Positions 1 through 8,438 of a stretch of 64,000 bases of DNA are shown piece after piece. Below the pieces are notes generated by a model. It was not told the origin of the DNA. It searched no databases and saw only the letters and a program-made list of their open reading frames with translations. Position 1 is the stretch's first letter, and every line of letters starts with the position of its first letter. The DNA is from Bradyrhizobium sp. SZCCT0148 (lineage in GTDB: Bacteria; Pseudomonadota; Alphaproteobacteria; Rhizobiales; Xanthobacteraceae), in contig NZ_JAFCKT010000008.1 in the NCBI RefSeq assembly GCF_018129985.1, forward strand, positions 124,001 to 188,000, written 5' to 3'. A program made the position numbers and the translations under genes.

Positions 1-1
1 C

Positions 2-433
2 GCCGACCGCTTCACCGCCTATCGCGAGGAGGAGATGTTCGTCTTCCCGGGCGCGCACGAAGCGATCGACACGTTCAAGGCGCTCGGCATCAAGCTTGCG
101 CTGGTGACCAACGGCGCCGCCGACATGCAGCGCGCCAAGGTCGAGCGCTTCGAGCTGGCGCACCGCTTCGACCATATCCAGATCGAGGGCGAGCACGGCT
201 TCGGCAAGCCCGAGGAGCGCGCCTATCTGCATGCGATGGAGGCGCTCGGCGTCTCCGCCTCAGACACCTGGATGATCGGCGACAATCTGGAATGGGAAGT
301 GGTGACGCCGCAGCGCCTCGGCATCTACTCGATCTGGATCGACGTGCACGGCGACGGCCTGCCCGAGGGCTCGCTTATCAGGCCCGACCGCATCATCCGC
401 TCGCTGACCGAACTGGTGCCGGACCGGCCCTGA
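2..433 (+). CDS. HAD-family hydrolase, C-terminal part (5' end outside window)
   Basis: The open frame enters from the left edge and ends with TGA at 431-433, so about 143 C-terminal residues are visible. They carry HAD motifs II to IV: an LVTNG segment (motif II Thr/Ser), a KP-containing segment after the GEHGFGKPEERAY stretch (motif III Lys), and MIGDNLEWEV (motif IV acidic pair). This matches the haloacid dehalogenase-like phosphatases of subfamily IA, soluble cytoplasmic enzymes acting on phosphorylated small metabolites. Motif I (DxDGT) would lie upstream and cannot be checked. Substrate cannot be told from sequence. The next gene starts 330 bases downstream, so this is probably the end of a transcription unit. 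Confidence 0.85.
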   Translation, partial: ADRFTAYREEEMFVFPGAHEAIDTFKALGIKLALVTNGAADMQRAKVERFELAHRFDHIQIEGEHGFGKPEERAYLHAMEALGVSASDTWMIGDNLEWEVVTPQRLGIYSIWIDVHGDGLPEGSLIRPDRIIRSLTELVPDRP

Positions 434-763
434 CTTGGGCACCAAAAGCAAAATATCGAAAAACAACCCCATGCACAGTAGACGACTGCTGCAATAACAA
501 AGGCTTACGGCACCTCGAAAACGGATTGCTGATTTTACGAAATGATTTGACCCGTCGGGCAATTCGGGTGCATGATGTGAGTATCGCCGCGCCCGGGACT
601 GCAACAGACCCTGGTGCCATCGAGCGATCCCCCAACTCGAACCTCTGCCAGTGGCGTTTCGGAAGTTGACGCCAGCCGGACACATTCGCGGGTCTGCCTC
701 CCGTGATCGGCATGTCATGCCGGCTTGCTAGCTTCCCAAGTCATCAACCTGAAAGGACCATCC
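434..763. other. Gene-free 330-base interval, possible dispersed repeat
   Basis: No supported gene lies here; the frames that cross it have no recognisable protein and no good ribosome site. The stretch around 450-575 (CAACCCCATGCACAGTAG and TTTGACCCGTCGGGCAA) resembles intergenic sequence I remember recurring in bradyrhizobial genomes. That is recollection, not a search. The right end should hold the promoter of the small acidic protein gene. Confidence 0.35.
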
Positions 764-973
764 ATGGAACTGAAAGCCGGCGATATCGTCATGCTGAAAT
801 CCGGCGGGCAGCCGCTCACCGTCGCCGAAGTGAAGGGCGACGACGTACTCTGTCTCTGGATGGGCTCGGAAGGCGACTTGTTTCGCGAGACCCTACCGCT
901 CGCCGTGCTCGAACAACTGGAAGAGTTGGACGAGGACGAGGAGGATGAGGAAGACGACGAAGACGAGGAATAA
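764..973 (+). CDS. Small DUF2158 (YodC-like) protein with long acidic tail
   Basis: Sixty-nine residues starting at ATG 764, chosen over an upstream in-frame TTG (725) because GAAAGGA sits just ahead of it and the family consensus begins there. Residues 1 to about 45 (MELKAGDIVMLKSGG, then VLCLWMG) match the DUF2158/YodC fold, a small SH3-like beta domain usually seen in a 'KxGDxVxLKSGGPxMTV' context. The last 20 residues are almost only Asp/Glu, an unusual addition for this family that could serve as an electrostatic mimic of nucleic acid or a protein-binding tail (inference). Soluble, function unknown. Confidence 0.75.
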   Translation: MELKAGDIVMLKSGGQPLTVAEVKGDDVLCLWMGSEGDLFRETLPLAVLEQLEELDEDEEDEEDDEDEE

Positions 974-1036
974 GCGCGGCCAGGACCTCGTCCTGGCGGC
1001 GCGGGAACCAAACCTGGAGGCGTCGATTAGGATGTC

Positions 1037-1681
1037 ATGATCCGCGCGCCTCAATCCGCCGTTCGGGCCGGAAGCCTTGCGATGATCGCTTTCGTCGTAG
1101 CGATGGCTGGCTCTCGTCCGAGCGGTGCAGACCCCTCGCCTGCTTCCACAACACTGCGGAATGCAGCCGAGTTTTCGTCGATTTCAAATCAAGCCGATCG
1201 CTCGCGCGCGCTGTTCGAAGAAATCGGCAAGGTGCTCACCCATCCGCGTTGCATGAATTGTCACCCGGCCGGCAACCATCCGTTGCAGGGTGACGACAGC
1301 CACGAGCATGTACCGCCGATATGGCGTGCCGAGACCGGGCATTTCGAGGTCAGCTGCTCCGGATGCCATGGCGGGAAGAACTTCTCGCTGCACGAAGCGG
1401 CTAGCTATCGAAGCATTCCCGGTCATCCGCGATGGGGCTTCGCGCCACTGTCCATGGCGTGGGAAGGCAAGTCGTTGGGCGAGATTTGCCGCCAGTTGAA
1501 GGACGTCCAGCTCAATGGCGGTCGTGACCTCGCCGCGCTGCAGGAACACATCGCCAAGGATGATCTCGTCGCATGGGGTTGGAATCCCGGCGAAGGCCGC
1601 AAGCCGGCTCCCGGCAGCCAGCAGGCGGCAGGCGAACTGGTGCAGGCCTGGATTGATAGCGGCGCCGAGTGCCCGCGCTGA
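1037..1681 (+). CDS. Exported c-type cytochrome-like protein with two CXXCH motifs
   Basis: The 214-residue product begins with a hydrophobic export segment (about residues 12-27) and contains two haem c attachment motifs, CMNCH at 72-76 and CSGCH at 107-111, with several further histidines that could be distal ligands. This points to a periplasmic dihaem electron carrier. Similar bradyrhizobial proteins are, as I recall, labelled isoquinoline 1-oxidoreductase subunit, but no molybdenum hydroxylase genes are nearby, so that name is not supported here. It precedes the glucan genes in the same direction with a gap of about 120 bases, so co-transcription is possible but unproven. Confidence 0.75.
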   Translation: MIRAPQSAVRAGSLAMIAFVVAMAGSRPSGADPSPASTTLRNAAEFSSISNQADRSRALFEEIGKVLTHPRCMNCHPAGNHPLQGDDSHEHVPPIWRAETGHFEVSCSGCHGGKNFSLHEAASYRSIPGHPRWGFAPLSMAWEGKSLGEICRQLKDVQLNGGRDLAALQEHIAKDDLVAWGWNPGEGRKPAPGSQQAAGELVQAWIDSGAECPR

Positions 1682-1802
1682 CGCAGGCGGATATCCGGAC
1701 GTTGCGGCGCCCATAACGCGCGATGCCAAGCTCCTTTGGATGTCCAATGGAACTCCCGGGAACATCGGCCGTTTCCATCCGTTCCAAAATTAGGAGACGC
1801 GC

Positions 1803-3314
1803 GTGAACCGCCGAGACCTTCTTCGCGCATCAGCTGCTGTTTCCGCTGCAGCCATCCTGCCACGGGCTGCAGACGCCCAAACCAGCGCCGCCGCGCCCTT
1901 CGGCCCATCCACCGTGCGGGAGCTGGCGCGCGCGCTGGCGACCAAGCCATTTGTGGCTCCGGACGAGAAGCTTCCGGATGCACTGAAGAATCTCGATTAC
2001 GACCAATACCGATCCATTCGGTTCGCCCCCGAAAAGGCGCTGTGGCGTGACGAAAAGTTGCCGTTCCAGGTGCAGTTCTTCCACCGCGGCTTCTTCTACA
2101 AGAACAGGGTCGACATCTTCGAGGTGGCGAACAGGAACGTCACGCCGGTGTCGTATCGGCGCGCTGACTTTTCGTTCGGCGAAGGGCTGGGGCAATGGCC
2201 GGATGCGGACCTCGGGTTCGGGGGCTTCCGTATCCATACCCCGATCAACAAACCCGATTATTACGACGAGCTTTGCGTATTCCTTGGCGCAAGCTACTTC
2301 CGGGCCGTTGCGAAAGGACAGACCTATGGCCTGTCCGCGCGGGGGCTTGCGATCGATACAGGCGAGAGCAAAGGCGAAGAGTTTCCGGTGTTCAAGGCGT
2401 TCTGGCTGGAGAAGCCGGCGCTGAACGCCTCCTCGATGGTCGTCCATGCGCTGCTCGACAGCAAGAGCGCGGCAGCCAGCTACCGCTTCACCATACGGCC
2501 GGGCCAAACCACGGTATTCGACGTCGAGATGGCCCTCTATCCGCGGGTCGACGTCGAGCACGCCGGGCTCGCGCCGATGACCAGCATGTTCTTCTTCGGT
2601 CCGAACGATCGGAAGGACTTCGATGATTTCCGCCCCGCGGTTCACGACTCGGATGGACTTTCGATCTTCAACGGCAGAGGCGAGCAGCTCTGGCGACCTC
2701 TCAACAATCCGCACGATTTGCAGGTCAGCAGTTTTGCCGATGTCAATCCCGGCGGCTTCGGCCTGATGCAGCGGGAGCGGAATTATCTCGCTTATCAGGA
2801 TCTGGAATCCAGTTTCGAGACGCGTCCAAGCCTCTGGTTCGAGCCGATCGGCGATTGGGGCGAAGGGGCGGTGAAACTGATCGAGATACCGACCAAGGAA
2901 GAGGTCCACGACAATATCGCCGCGCTCTGGCAGCCGAAACAGCCCCTGACGGCAAAGAGCGAGCATATCTTTACCTATCGACTGCACTGGGGACCGGACG
3001 CGCCGAAAGCCGACGCACTCGCGCGCTTCACGCGAACGGGCATCGGCAGCCGTGGCGATGACAGCAAGCTGTTCGTCCTCGAGCTGATGGGCGACCGCCT
3101 CAAAAGCATCGATCCCAAGAGCATCAAAGGCATGGTGACCGCTGAGAAAGCCGAGATCAGCAACATCGTCACGCAACCAAATCCCGCGACTGGCGGATGG
3201 CGTCTGAGCTTCCAATGCGCGGTCAAGGGGCAGGCGTCGATCGAATTGCGCGCCTTCCTCGCGCAGAACGATGCGCCGGTCTCCGAGATATGGATCTATC
3301 GATGGACGCCCTGA
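1803..3314 (+). CDS. opgD: Periplasmic glucan biosynthesis protein, OpgD/OpgG family
   Basis: This 503-residue protein belongs to the MdoG/OpgG/OpgD family, periplasmic proteins that act on the backbone of osmoregulated periplasmic glucans. The start is GTG 1803 with AGGAG at 1792-1796. The N-terminus has a twin-arginine signal (NRRDLLRASA, hydrophobic stretch, AADAQ cleavage region), which fits OpgD better than Sec-exported OpgG. Family landmarks include FFYKNRVDIFEV and the FxGASYFRAV region. The stop codon lies inside the start of the glucosyltransferase gene, so the two are translationally coupled. In alphaproteobacteria paralogues named OpgI also exist, so the exact member is uncertain. 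Confidence 0.9.
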   Translation: MNRRDLLRASAAVSAAAILPRAADAQTSAAAPFGPSTVRELARALATKPFVAPDEKLPDALKNLDYDQYRSIRFAPEKALWRDEKLPFQVQFFHRGFFYKNRVDIFEVANRNVTPVSYRRADFSFGEGLGQWPDADLGFGGFRIHTPINKPDYYDELCVFLGASYFRAVAKGQTYGLSARGLAIDTGESKGEEFPVFKAFWLEKPALNASSMVVHALLDSKSAAASYRFTIRPGQTTVFDVEMALYPRVDVEHAGLAPMTSMFFFGPNDRKDFDDFRPAVHDSDGLSIFNGRGEQLWRPLNNPHDLQVSSFADVNPGGFGLMQRERNYLAYQDLESSFETRPSLWFEPIGDWGEGAVKLIEIPTKEEVHDNIAALWQPKQPLTAKSEHIFTYRLHWGPDAPKADALARFTRTGIGSRGDDSKLFVLELMGDRLKSIDPKSIKGMVTAEKAEISNIVTQPNPATGGWRLSFQCAVKGQASIELRAFLAQNDAPVSEIWIYRWTP

Positions 3315-5443
3315 AGCAGTCGCAGGCGCCGCTGCCAAGCGCCCCCGCCCGCCCGTTTCTGCCGCAGGAAAGCCCGCTGACGATGCTGCCGTGCCGGCTG
3401 GACCACGCAGCCGGCGTCCGGCAAACGCAAGCGCCGGCGAGGGCCAGTATGACGCTTCGCCGTCTCTTCATCTTTGCCGGTACCGCCTTGCTGACGCTTG
3501 CAGGCGGTTACGGCATGTACGACGTGGTGAAGATTGGCGGTGTCACCATTCTCGAGGCGATGCTGCTGGGTCTGTTCTTCGTGCTGCTCGCCTGGGTCGC
3601 GTTCTCGTTCATGTCCGCGCTTGCCGGATTTTTCGTGCTGTTGACGCGCGGGCAGGTCAGCCTGCCGATCGAGACGACAGGCCCGCTGCCTCCCATCACC
3701 ACGCGCACCGCGATGCTGCTGCCGACCTATAACGAGGACCCCCATCATGTGATGGCCCGGCTGCGCGCAATGTATGAATCCGTCGAAGCGACCGGGTATG
3801 GCCCACAGTTCGACTGGTTCTTGCTGAGCGATACGACCGACCCGGACGTCTGGATCAGCGAAGAGATGGCCTTCATCGAGCTGCGCCGCGCCTGCGGTGG
3901 AGATCGGCTGTACTACCGGCATCGCTCGGACAACACCGCGCGGAAGTCCGGAAACATCGCCGACTGGGTTACCCGGTTTGGCGCGGCCTATGATCACATG
4001 ATCGTCCTCGACGCGGACAGCCTCATGGAGGCTGACACGATCGTTCGCATCGTCCACGCGATGGAATGCAACCCCACCTGCGCGCTGATCCAGACGCAGC
4101 CCGTCATCGTCAACGCGCGCACGCTGTTCAGCAGGCTGCAGCAATTTTCGGGCCGCATGTACGGTCCGCTCATCACGGCGGGCAATGCCTGGTGGCACGG
4201 CGGCGACAGCAATTATTGGGGCCACAACGCCATCATCCGGATACAGGCCTTCGCTGCGGAGGCCGGACTGCCGGAACTGCGCGGCCGCAAACCTTTCGGA
4301 GGACACATCCTCAGTCATGATTTTGTCGAGGCCGCGTTGATGCGCCGCGCCGGCTGGGGCATCTATATGGTCCCGGCGGTTCACGGCAGCTTCGAAGAGG
4401 TCCCGCCGTCATTGCTGGATTTTGCGGGGAGAGACCGTCGCTGGTGCCAGGGAAACCTGCAGCATCTCGCGGTCCTGCCGGCACGCGGGCTGCACTGGGT
4501 CTCGAGGCTGCATCTGCTCACCGGCATCGGCTCCTACGTGACGGCGCCGCTCTGGCTTGTGTTCCTGTTGCTCGGTCTGCTCATCTCGCTGCAGGCGCAC
4601 TTCATCCGGCCCGAATACTTTCCGAAGGGCTTCAGTCTGTTTCCGACCTGGCCGCAACAGGACCCGGTGCTTGCGGCCTGGGTCTTTGCCGCGACAATGG
4701 GACTTCTGATCCTGCCGAAGCTGCTGGCCTACCTGGTTATGATCAGCAATCGCGACGAGCGAGCCGGATTTGCAGGAAGCCTTCGTGCTCTGGCGGGTGT
4801 CGTTTGCGAGACCTTCGTGGCGGCCTTGCTTGCGCCCTGCATGATGATCCTCCAGACCAAGGCCGTCGTGGAAATTCTCGCCGGCCGGGACGCAGGCTGG
4901 CAAGTGCAACGCCGAGGCGATGGACGGCCTGCCCGCGGCGAAGTCTATCGAAAGCTCGCCGGACCGACACTGTTCGGCCTCGCACTGTCGATATGCGCCT
5001 ATGCAGTCTCCTTGCCCCTGCTGCTCTGGATGTCGCCCGTGGTGCTGGGACTGCTGCTTTCGATCCCGCTGGGGATCATGACGTCTTCGCGGCTGAGCGC
5101 GCCCGGAGTCTTTGCCACGCCGGAAACCAACAGCCCGCCTGCCGTGGTGCTGCGCGCGAACGAACTCGCCGCATCAGAGCGCACTGAAATGACCGGGGCT
5201 CTAAACCAGCTCGGCCGGGACCCTGAGTTGCTGGTCGAACATCTGGGCTCGCTGTCGCCTGCCAGCCCGCGCAGATTTGGTCGCGTCGACGTGCCTCTTG
5301 CGACCGCAACCGCCAAAATCGAGCAATGCGAAAGCCAGGAAGATGCTGCTGCTTGGCTCGACAGGTCCGAACTGCACGCCGTGCTTGGCCATCCCACGCT
5401 GCTCAAACAGGTCCTTGAGATGCCTCAAGGCAGGCAGCGGTAG
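3302..5443 (+). CDS. mdoH: Glucans biosynthesis glucosyltransferase H
   Basis: MdoH/OpgH is the inner-membrane GT2 glucosyltransferase that polymerises UDP-glucose into the linear glucan backbone and passes it to the periplasm. The ATG at 3302 is chosen because it overlaps the opgD stop by 13 bases; a longer in-frame extension would reach deep into opgD. The 713-residue protein has N-terminal membrane segments (about 57-75 and 83-112), the GT2 domain with LLPTYNEDP (about 139-147), DAD at 237-239 and RRWCQGN at 379-385, then several C-terminal membrane segments. It is shorter than the 847-residue E. coli protein, lacking much of the cytoplasmic N-terminal extension. Confidence 0.95.
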   Translation: MDALKQSQAPLPSAPARPFLPQESPLTMLPCRLDHAAGVRQTQAPARASMTLRRLFIFAGTALLTLAGGYGMYDVVKIGGVTILEAMLLGLFFVLLAWVAFSFMSALAGFFVLLTRGQVSLPIETTGPLPPITTRTAMLLPTYNEDPHHVMARLRAMYESVEATGYGPQFDWFLLSDTTDPDVWISEEMAFIELRRACGGDRLYYRHRSDNTARKSGNIADWVTRFGAAYDHMIVLDADSLMEADTIVRIVHAMECNPTCALIQTQPVIVNARTLFSRLQQFSGRMYGPLITAGNAWWHGGDSNYWGHNAIIRIQAFAAEAGLPELRGRKPFGGHILSHDFVEAALMRRAGWGIYMVPAVHGSFEEVPPSLLDFAGRDRRWCQGNLQHLAVLPARGLHWVSRLHLLTGIGSYVTAPLWLVFLLLGLLISLQAHFIRPEYFPKGFSLFPTWPQQDPVLAAWVFAATMGLLILPKLLAYLVMISNRDERAGFAGSLRALAGVVCETFVAALLAPCMMILQTKAVVEILAGRDAGWQVQRRGDGRPARGEVYRKLAGPTLFGLALSICAYAVSLPLLLWMSPVVLGLLLSIPLGIMTSSRLSAPGVFATPETNSPPAVVLRANELAASERTEMTGALNQLGRDPELLVEHLGSLSPASPRRFGRVDVPLATATAKIEQCESQEDAAAWLDRSELHAVLGHPTLLKQVLEMPQGRQR

Positions 5444-5551
5444 CGCAGGCGATTATCGGGTGCCGGAATGCCGAATCCAAAGCGGCGTCTTGCCGATCCG
5501 ATCGCTGCCGCGCCAATTGCGTTGGACGAAAAGGCTGACTAGGACGTTTGG

Positions 5552-6118
5552 ATGAGCATCGAATCGCCTCCGACCTGGCCAGTTGTGGACCCACCGCCCT
5601 TTGTGCCCGCGCCTCGTCGCCGATGGCCGGTTGCGCTTTTCGTGGCCCTTGTCCTGGCGCTCGCAGGTGCGGCGGCAGGTTACGTCTGGCTGAACCCGGG
5701 ATTGTTCAGTCAGTCCGCCGGCCGCGAGGATAGGGATGCCGACGGCAGATCCAATGACAAGGCGATCATGACCGACCTGCTCGCTGCGCAACAAAAGACG
5801 GCCGACGACCTGGCGGCGATCGACAGGGCCATTGCCGACCAGCAAGAGCAGCTGAAGGCGATCGTAAGTCAGCTCGCCAACCTCACTTCGAAAATCGACG
5901 CAGTGAGGGGCTCGGCACCGCAGGCATCGGTCGCACCGGCTCCGCTGACCGCGCCCAGTGTCACGATGCCATCGGCTTCAGTGCCTCCCGTTGCGCCCGC
6001 TGCAACAGCGCGCGTCGCCCCGAAGCAAAAGAGGCCACCGCGCGCAACGGTCCCGTCCGGTCCGATATCAGTCGGGGGAGCGCCGTTGAACGCAACGCCC
6101 GATGCGACGGTGCGCTGA
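5552..6118 (+). CDS. Single-pass membrane protein with coiled coil and Pro/Ala-rich tail
   Basis: A 188-residue protein of unknown family. A short proline-rich cytoplasmic start precedes one membrane helix (about 25-47), then a predicted coiled-coil stretch (about 85-117, heptad-like QQEQLKAIVSQLANLTSKI), then a low-complexity Pro/Ala/Val/Ser tail ending in an Arg/Lys patch. The topology suggests a membrane-anchored periplasmic spacer or scaffold. It follows mdoH in the same direction after about 100 bases and may belong to the glucan unit (inference from position only). Confidence 0.6.
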   Translation: MSIESPPTWPVVDPPPFVPAPRRRWPVALFVALVLALAGAAAGYVWLNPGLFSQSAGREDRDADGRSNDKAIMTDLLAAQQKTADDLAAIDRAIADQQEQLKAIVSQLANLTSKIDAVRGSAPQASVAPAPLTAPSVTMPSASVPPVAPAATARVAPKQKRPPRATVPSGPISVGGAPLNATPDATVR

Positions 6119-6128
6119 GCCGGGTCGT

Positions 6129-6899
6129 CTAGGCGATCAGCTGCCTCGCCGCCGCCGAGATCATCACCAGCCCGCCCGTGATCACCGCGACGTCCAGGAT
6201 CGCGGTGTGGATATGCACCGGCATCCGCTCGACGAAGGCTTTTGCCAGGAACGCGCCGGGGATGGCGATCGCGCCGATCAGCAGCGCGAAGGCGAGCACC
6301 TGCGCGGTGACGGCGCCAGCGAGGCCGAACACCGAGATCTTGATCAGGCCGGTGCCAAGCGAGATCATCGCGTCGGTTGCAATCACGGCGGCGCCTTCAA
6401 GGCCGGTGGCCATCAAGAGCGACAGCAGAATGACACCGGAGCCGGAGGTGCCGCCGACCAGCACGCCGTAGCCCACCGAACCGGCGGCAAGGCCGCTGTC
6501 GCCGATCCGCACCTGTCGGCGACGGAGCACGCGGCGCAGCGGCACGCTCAGGATCAGCATCGAGCCGATCACCAGGGCCGCGCCGGCGTTGGTGAGGCGG
6601 GTATAGCCATAGGCGCCGAGTGCGGTCGTCAGCGCAGCGCAGGCCAGCACGATCAACGCGCGGCGGCGGTCGACGTAGCGCAGATAGGCAACGGCGCGGC
6701 TGGAATTGGTGAAGATGGCGGCGATCGCGATGATCGGCACCACCGGCTCGGCGCCCACCAGCGGCACCAGCACCAGCGGCATCAGGGCGCCGGTGCCGTA
6801 GCCGGCGAGACCACCGATGATCGAAGCAAACAACGCCATCAATGCGACCAGCAGGAGCTGGAAAATCGAGATGTCGGCGAAGCCTGAGACGATGGTCAC
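6129..6899 (-). CDS. TauE/SafE-family membrane exporter
   Basis: The 256-residue protein is almost entirely hydrophobic with about eight membrane helices and the family's glycine-rich repeats in both halves (GGLAGYGTGALMPL and GVLVGGTSGSGVILL). TauE/SafE proteins move sulfite, organosulfonates or related small anions across the inner membrane; substrate here is unknown. The start codon is GTG at 6899, overlapping the stop of the upstream nucleotidyltransferase gene by four bases (GTGA), so the two are translationally coupled in a leftward unit. Confidence 0.85.
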   Translation of the reverse strand: MTIVSGFADISIFQLLLVALMALFASIIGGLAGYGTGALMPLVLVPLVGAEPVVPIIAIAAIFTNSSRAVAYLRYVDRRRALIVLACAALTTALGAYGYTRLTNAGAALVIGSMLILSVPLRRVLRRRQVRIGDSGLAAGSVGYGVLVGGTSGSGVILLSLLMATGLEGAAVIATDAMISLGTGLIKISVFGLAGAVTAQVLAFALLIGAIAIPGAFLAKAFVERMPVHIHTAILDVAVITGGLVMISAAARQLIA

Positions 6900-8164
6900 A
6901 TTCTCTCATCGCGGCTGATGCGGGCCGCAGCTTGATCGGCGATGGTCGCGAGCGCGGCATCATCTAGTGGAAAATCCGCCGCAAGCCAAGCGTCCTCGGC
7001 GAGCGTCAGCACATGTCCAAGCGCCGGTCCCTCCGCCAGACCGCGCGCGATGAAGTCGGCGGCCTTCAGCGGAAATTTCGGCGCAGACCAGCGCTGCGGA
7101 AGTTCGGCGAGCGCGCGCCAGCGCGTTGACGTGACGTCGCCGCCGGCCCGCGCCCAGCCCAGCAACACACGATCGTGATAGCGCTCGGGACCCAGCCGAT
7201 AGAGCAGACGCCGCGCATTGGCCTCGTCCTTGGTGGCGAAGCGCCACCAGCGATGGCCCATCGAGTCCAGTGCCTTGGTCTCGGCGTTGGACAGCCGCAG
7301 GCGCCCGGCGACGCGCTTGGCATCCTCCGTCACGGCGACCGTCAGCGCGGCGAGGCGCCGGTTGCTGCTCGCGCTGAGGCCGAGTTCGCGCTCGATCGCG
7401 ATCATCGCCGACAGCGGCCCGGTATAGACGACGCCGCCGGTCAGCGCCTGCAACAATCCGCCATCGGCCATGGCCAGCGCGGCCGCAGATGCGCCGCCGG
7501 CGACCAGCAGCTTCAGCATCTCCATGCGCACCCGCTCGGCCGAGAGGTTCGCCAGACCCGCACGCCCCCGGATGCAGGCGAGATAGCCGTCGCGGTCCGG
7601 ATCGCCGGCGCCAAAGGCGGCGTGGATGCGGAAGAAGCGCAGGATGCGCAAATAATCTTCGGCAATGCGCTGGTCGGGATCGCCGATGAAGCGCACGCGG
7701 CGTGCCTTGGCATCCGCGATGCCGCCGACATGGTCGTAGACGACGCCGCGCGCATCGACCGACAGGCCGTTCATGGTGAAGTCGCGCCGCTCGGCGTCCT
7801 TCACCCAGTCGCGGCCGAACGCGACCTTGGCCTTGCGGCCGAAGGTCTCGGTGTCCTCGCGCAGCGTCGTGACTTCATAGGGGTGGCCGTCGATGACCAG
7901 CGTGATGGTGCCGTGGTCGATGCCGGTCGGCACGCTCTTGATGCCGGCAGCCTTGGCGCGCCGGATCACTTCCTCGGGACGCGCCGTGGTCGCGATGTCG
8001 ATGTCGCCGGGCTGAAGACCGAGCAGCGCGTTGCGCACGGCGCCGCCGACCACCCGCGCCTCTTCGCCGTCAGCGTTGAGCAATTGCAGGACGTGCGCGG
8101 TCCCGCCTGCGGTCAGCCAGGCCGCATCGGCAAGGATCGGCGCAAATATCGGCTCCGCGCTCAT
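6896..8164 (-). CDS. cca: CCA tRNA nucleotidyltransferase / poly(A) polymerase family
   Basis: The 422-residue product begins at ATG 8164; the open frame extends upstream but without conserved sequence. It carries the class II nucleotidyltransferase signature GGAVRNALLG followed by the catalytic DIDIA pair, then RRDFTMNGLSVD and the RNA/tRNA-binding segment with LRILRFFR. Such enzymes add or repair the CCA end of tRNAs in the cytoplasm. The alphaproteobacterial branch is usually a single CCA-adding enzyme of this length. It overlaps the TauE/SafE gene by four bases and lies just downstream of the DUF6111 gene (10-base gap). Confidence 0.9.
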   Translation of the reverse strand: MSAEPIFAPILADAAWLTAGGTAHVLQLLNADGEEARVVGGAVRNALLGLQPGDIDIATTARPEEVIRRAKAAGIKSVPTGIDHGTITLVIDGHPYEVTTLREDTETFGRKAKVAFGRDWVKDAERRDFTMNGLSVDARGVVYDHVGGIADAKARRVRFIGDPDQRIAEDYLRILRFFRIHAAFGAGDPDRDGYLACIRGRAGLANLSAERVRMEMLKLLVAGGASAAALAMADGGLLQALTGGVVYTGPLSAMIAIERELGLSASSNRRLAALTVAVTEDAKRVAGRLRLSNAETKALDSMGHRWWRFATKDEANARRLLYRLGPERYHDRVLLGWARAGGDVTSTRWRALAELPQRWSAPKFPLKAADFIARGLAEGPALGHVLTLAEDAWLAADFPLDDAALATIADQAAARISRDERM

Positions 8165-8174
8165 CGTGCGGCCT

Positions 8175-8438
8175 CTATTTTTCCACGCCCGGCACCAGCC
8201 GGCCGTTCTCGATATGGGCGGGAACGTAGGTCGAATCCGGCGGGGCGCCGGAGAAATGCGCAAAGCCGATCAGCCCCGCAATCACCAGCACCAGCGCGGC
8301 CAGGACGAGCCGCGCGACGACGGTGACCGGCCACGAGGATCGCGCGAACAGGCCCGAGCGCGTCGCGGCCAGGAACAGCGCATAGACGGCAAAGGGAATG
8401 AGGAAGATTCCGATCTCGGTCAGAACCGGCCGGATCAT
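8175..8438 (-). CDS. DUF6111 family small membrane protein
   Basis: Eighty-seven residues with two hydrophobic helices (about 6-26 and 37-61) and a short polar C-terminus. It matches the alphaproteobacterial DUF6111 family as I recall it, always found between the NUDIX hydrolase and the CCA-adding enzyme in rhizobia. Its start codon overlaps the stop of the upstream NUDIX gene by four bases (ATGA), giving tight translational coupling. Function unknown. Confidence 0.75.
   Translation of the reverse strand: MIRPVLTEIGIFLIPFAVYALFLAATRSGLFARSSWPVTVVARLVLAALVLVIAGLIGFAHFSGAPPDSTYVPAHIENGRLVPGVEK

Noticed and set aside
393..718. Leftward open frames of 106-152 codons across the 434-763 gap
   Set aside because: They overlap the HAD gene end, have poor composition for this genome, no ribosome site and no recognisable protein.
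1830..3338. Leftward 502-codon frame opposite the opgD gene
   Set aside because: Shadow of a high-GC gene; the + strand frame encodes a clear OpgD-family protein with a Tat signal.
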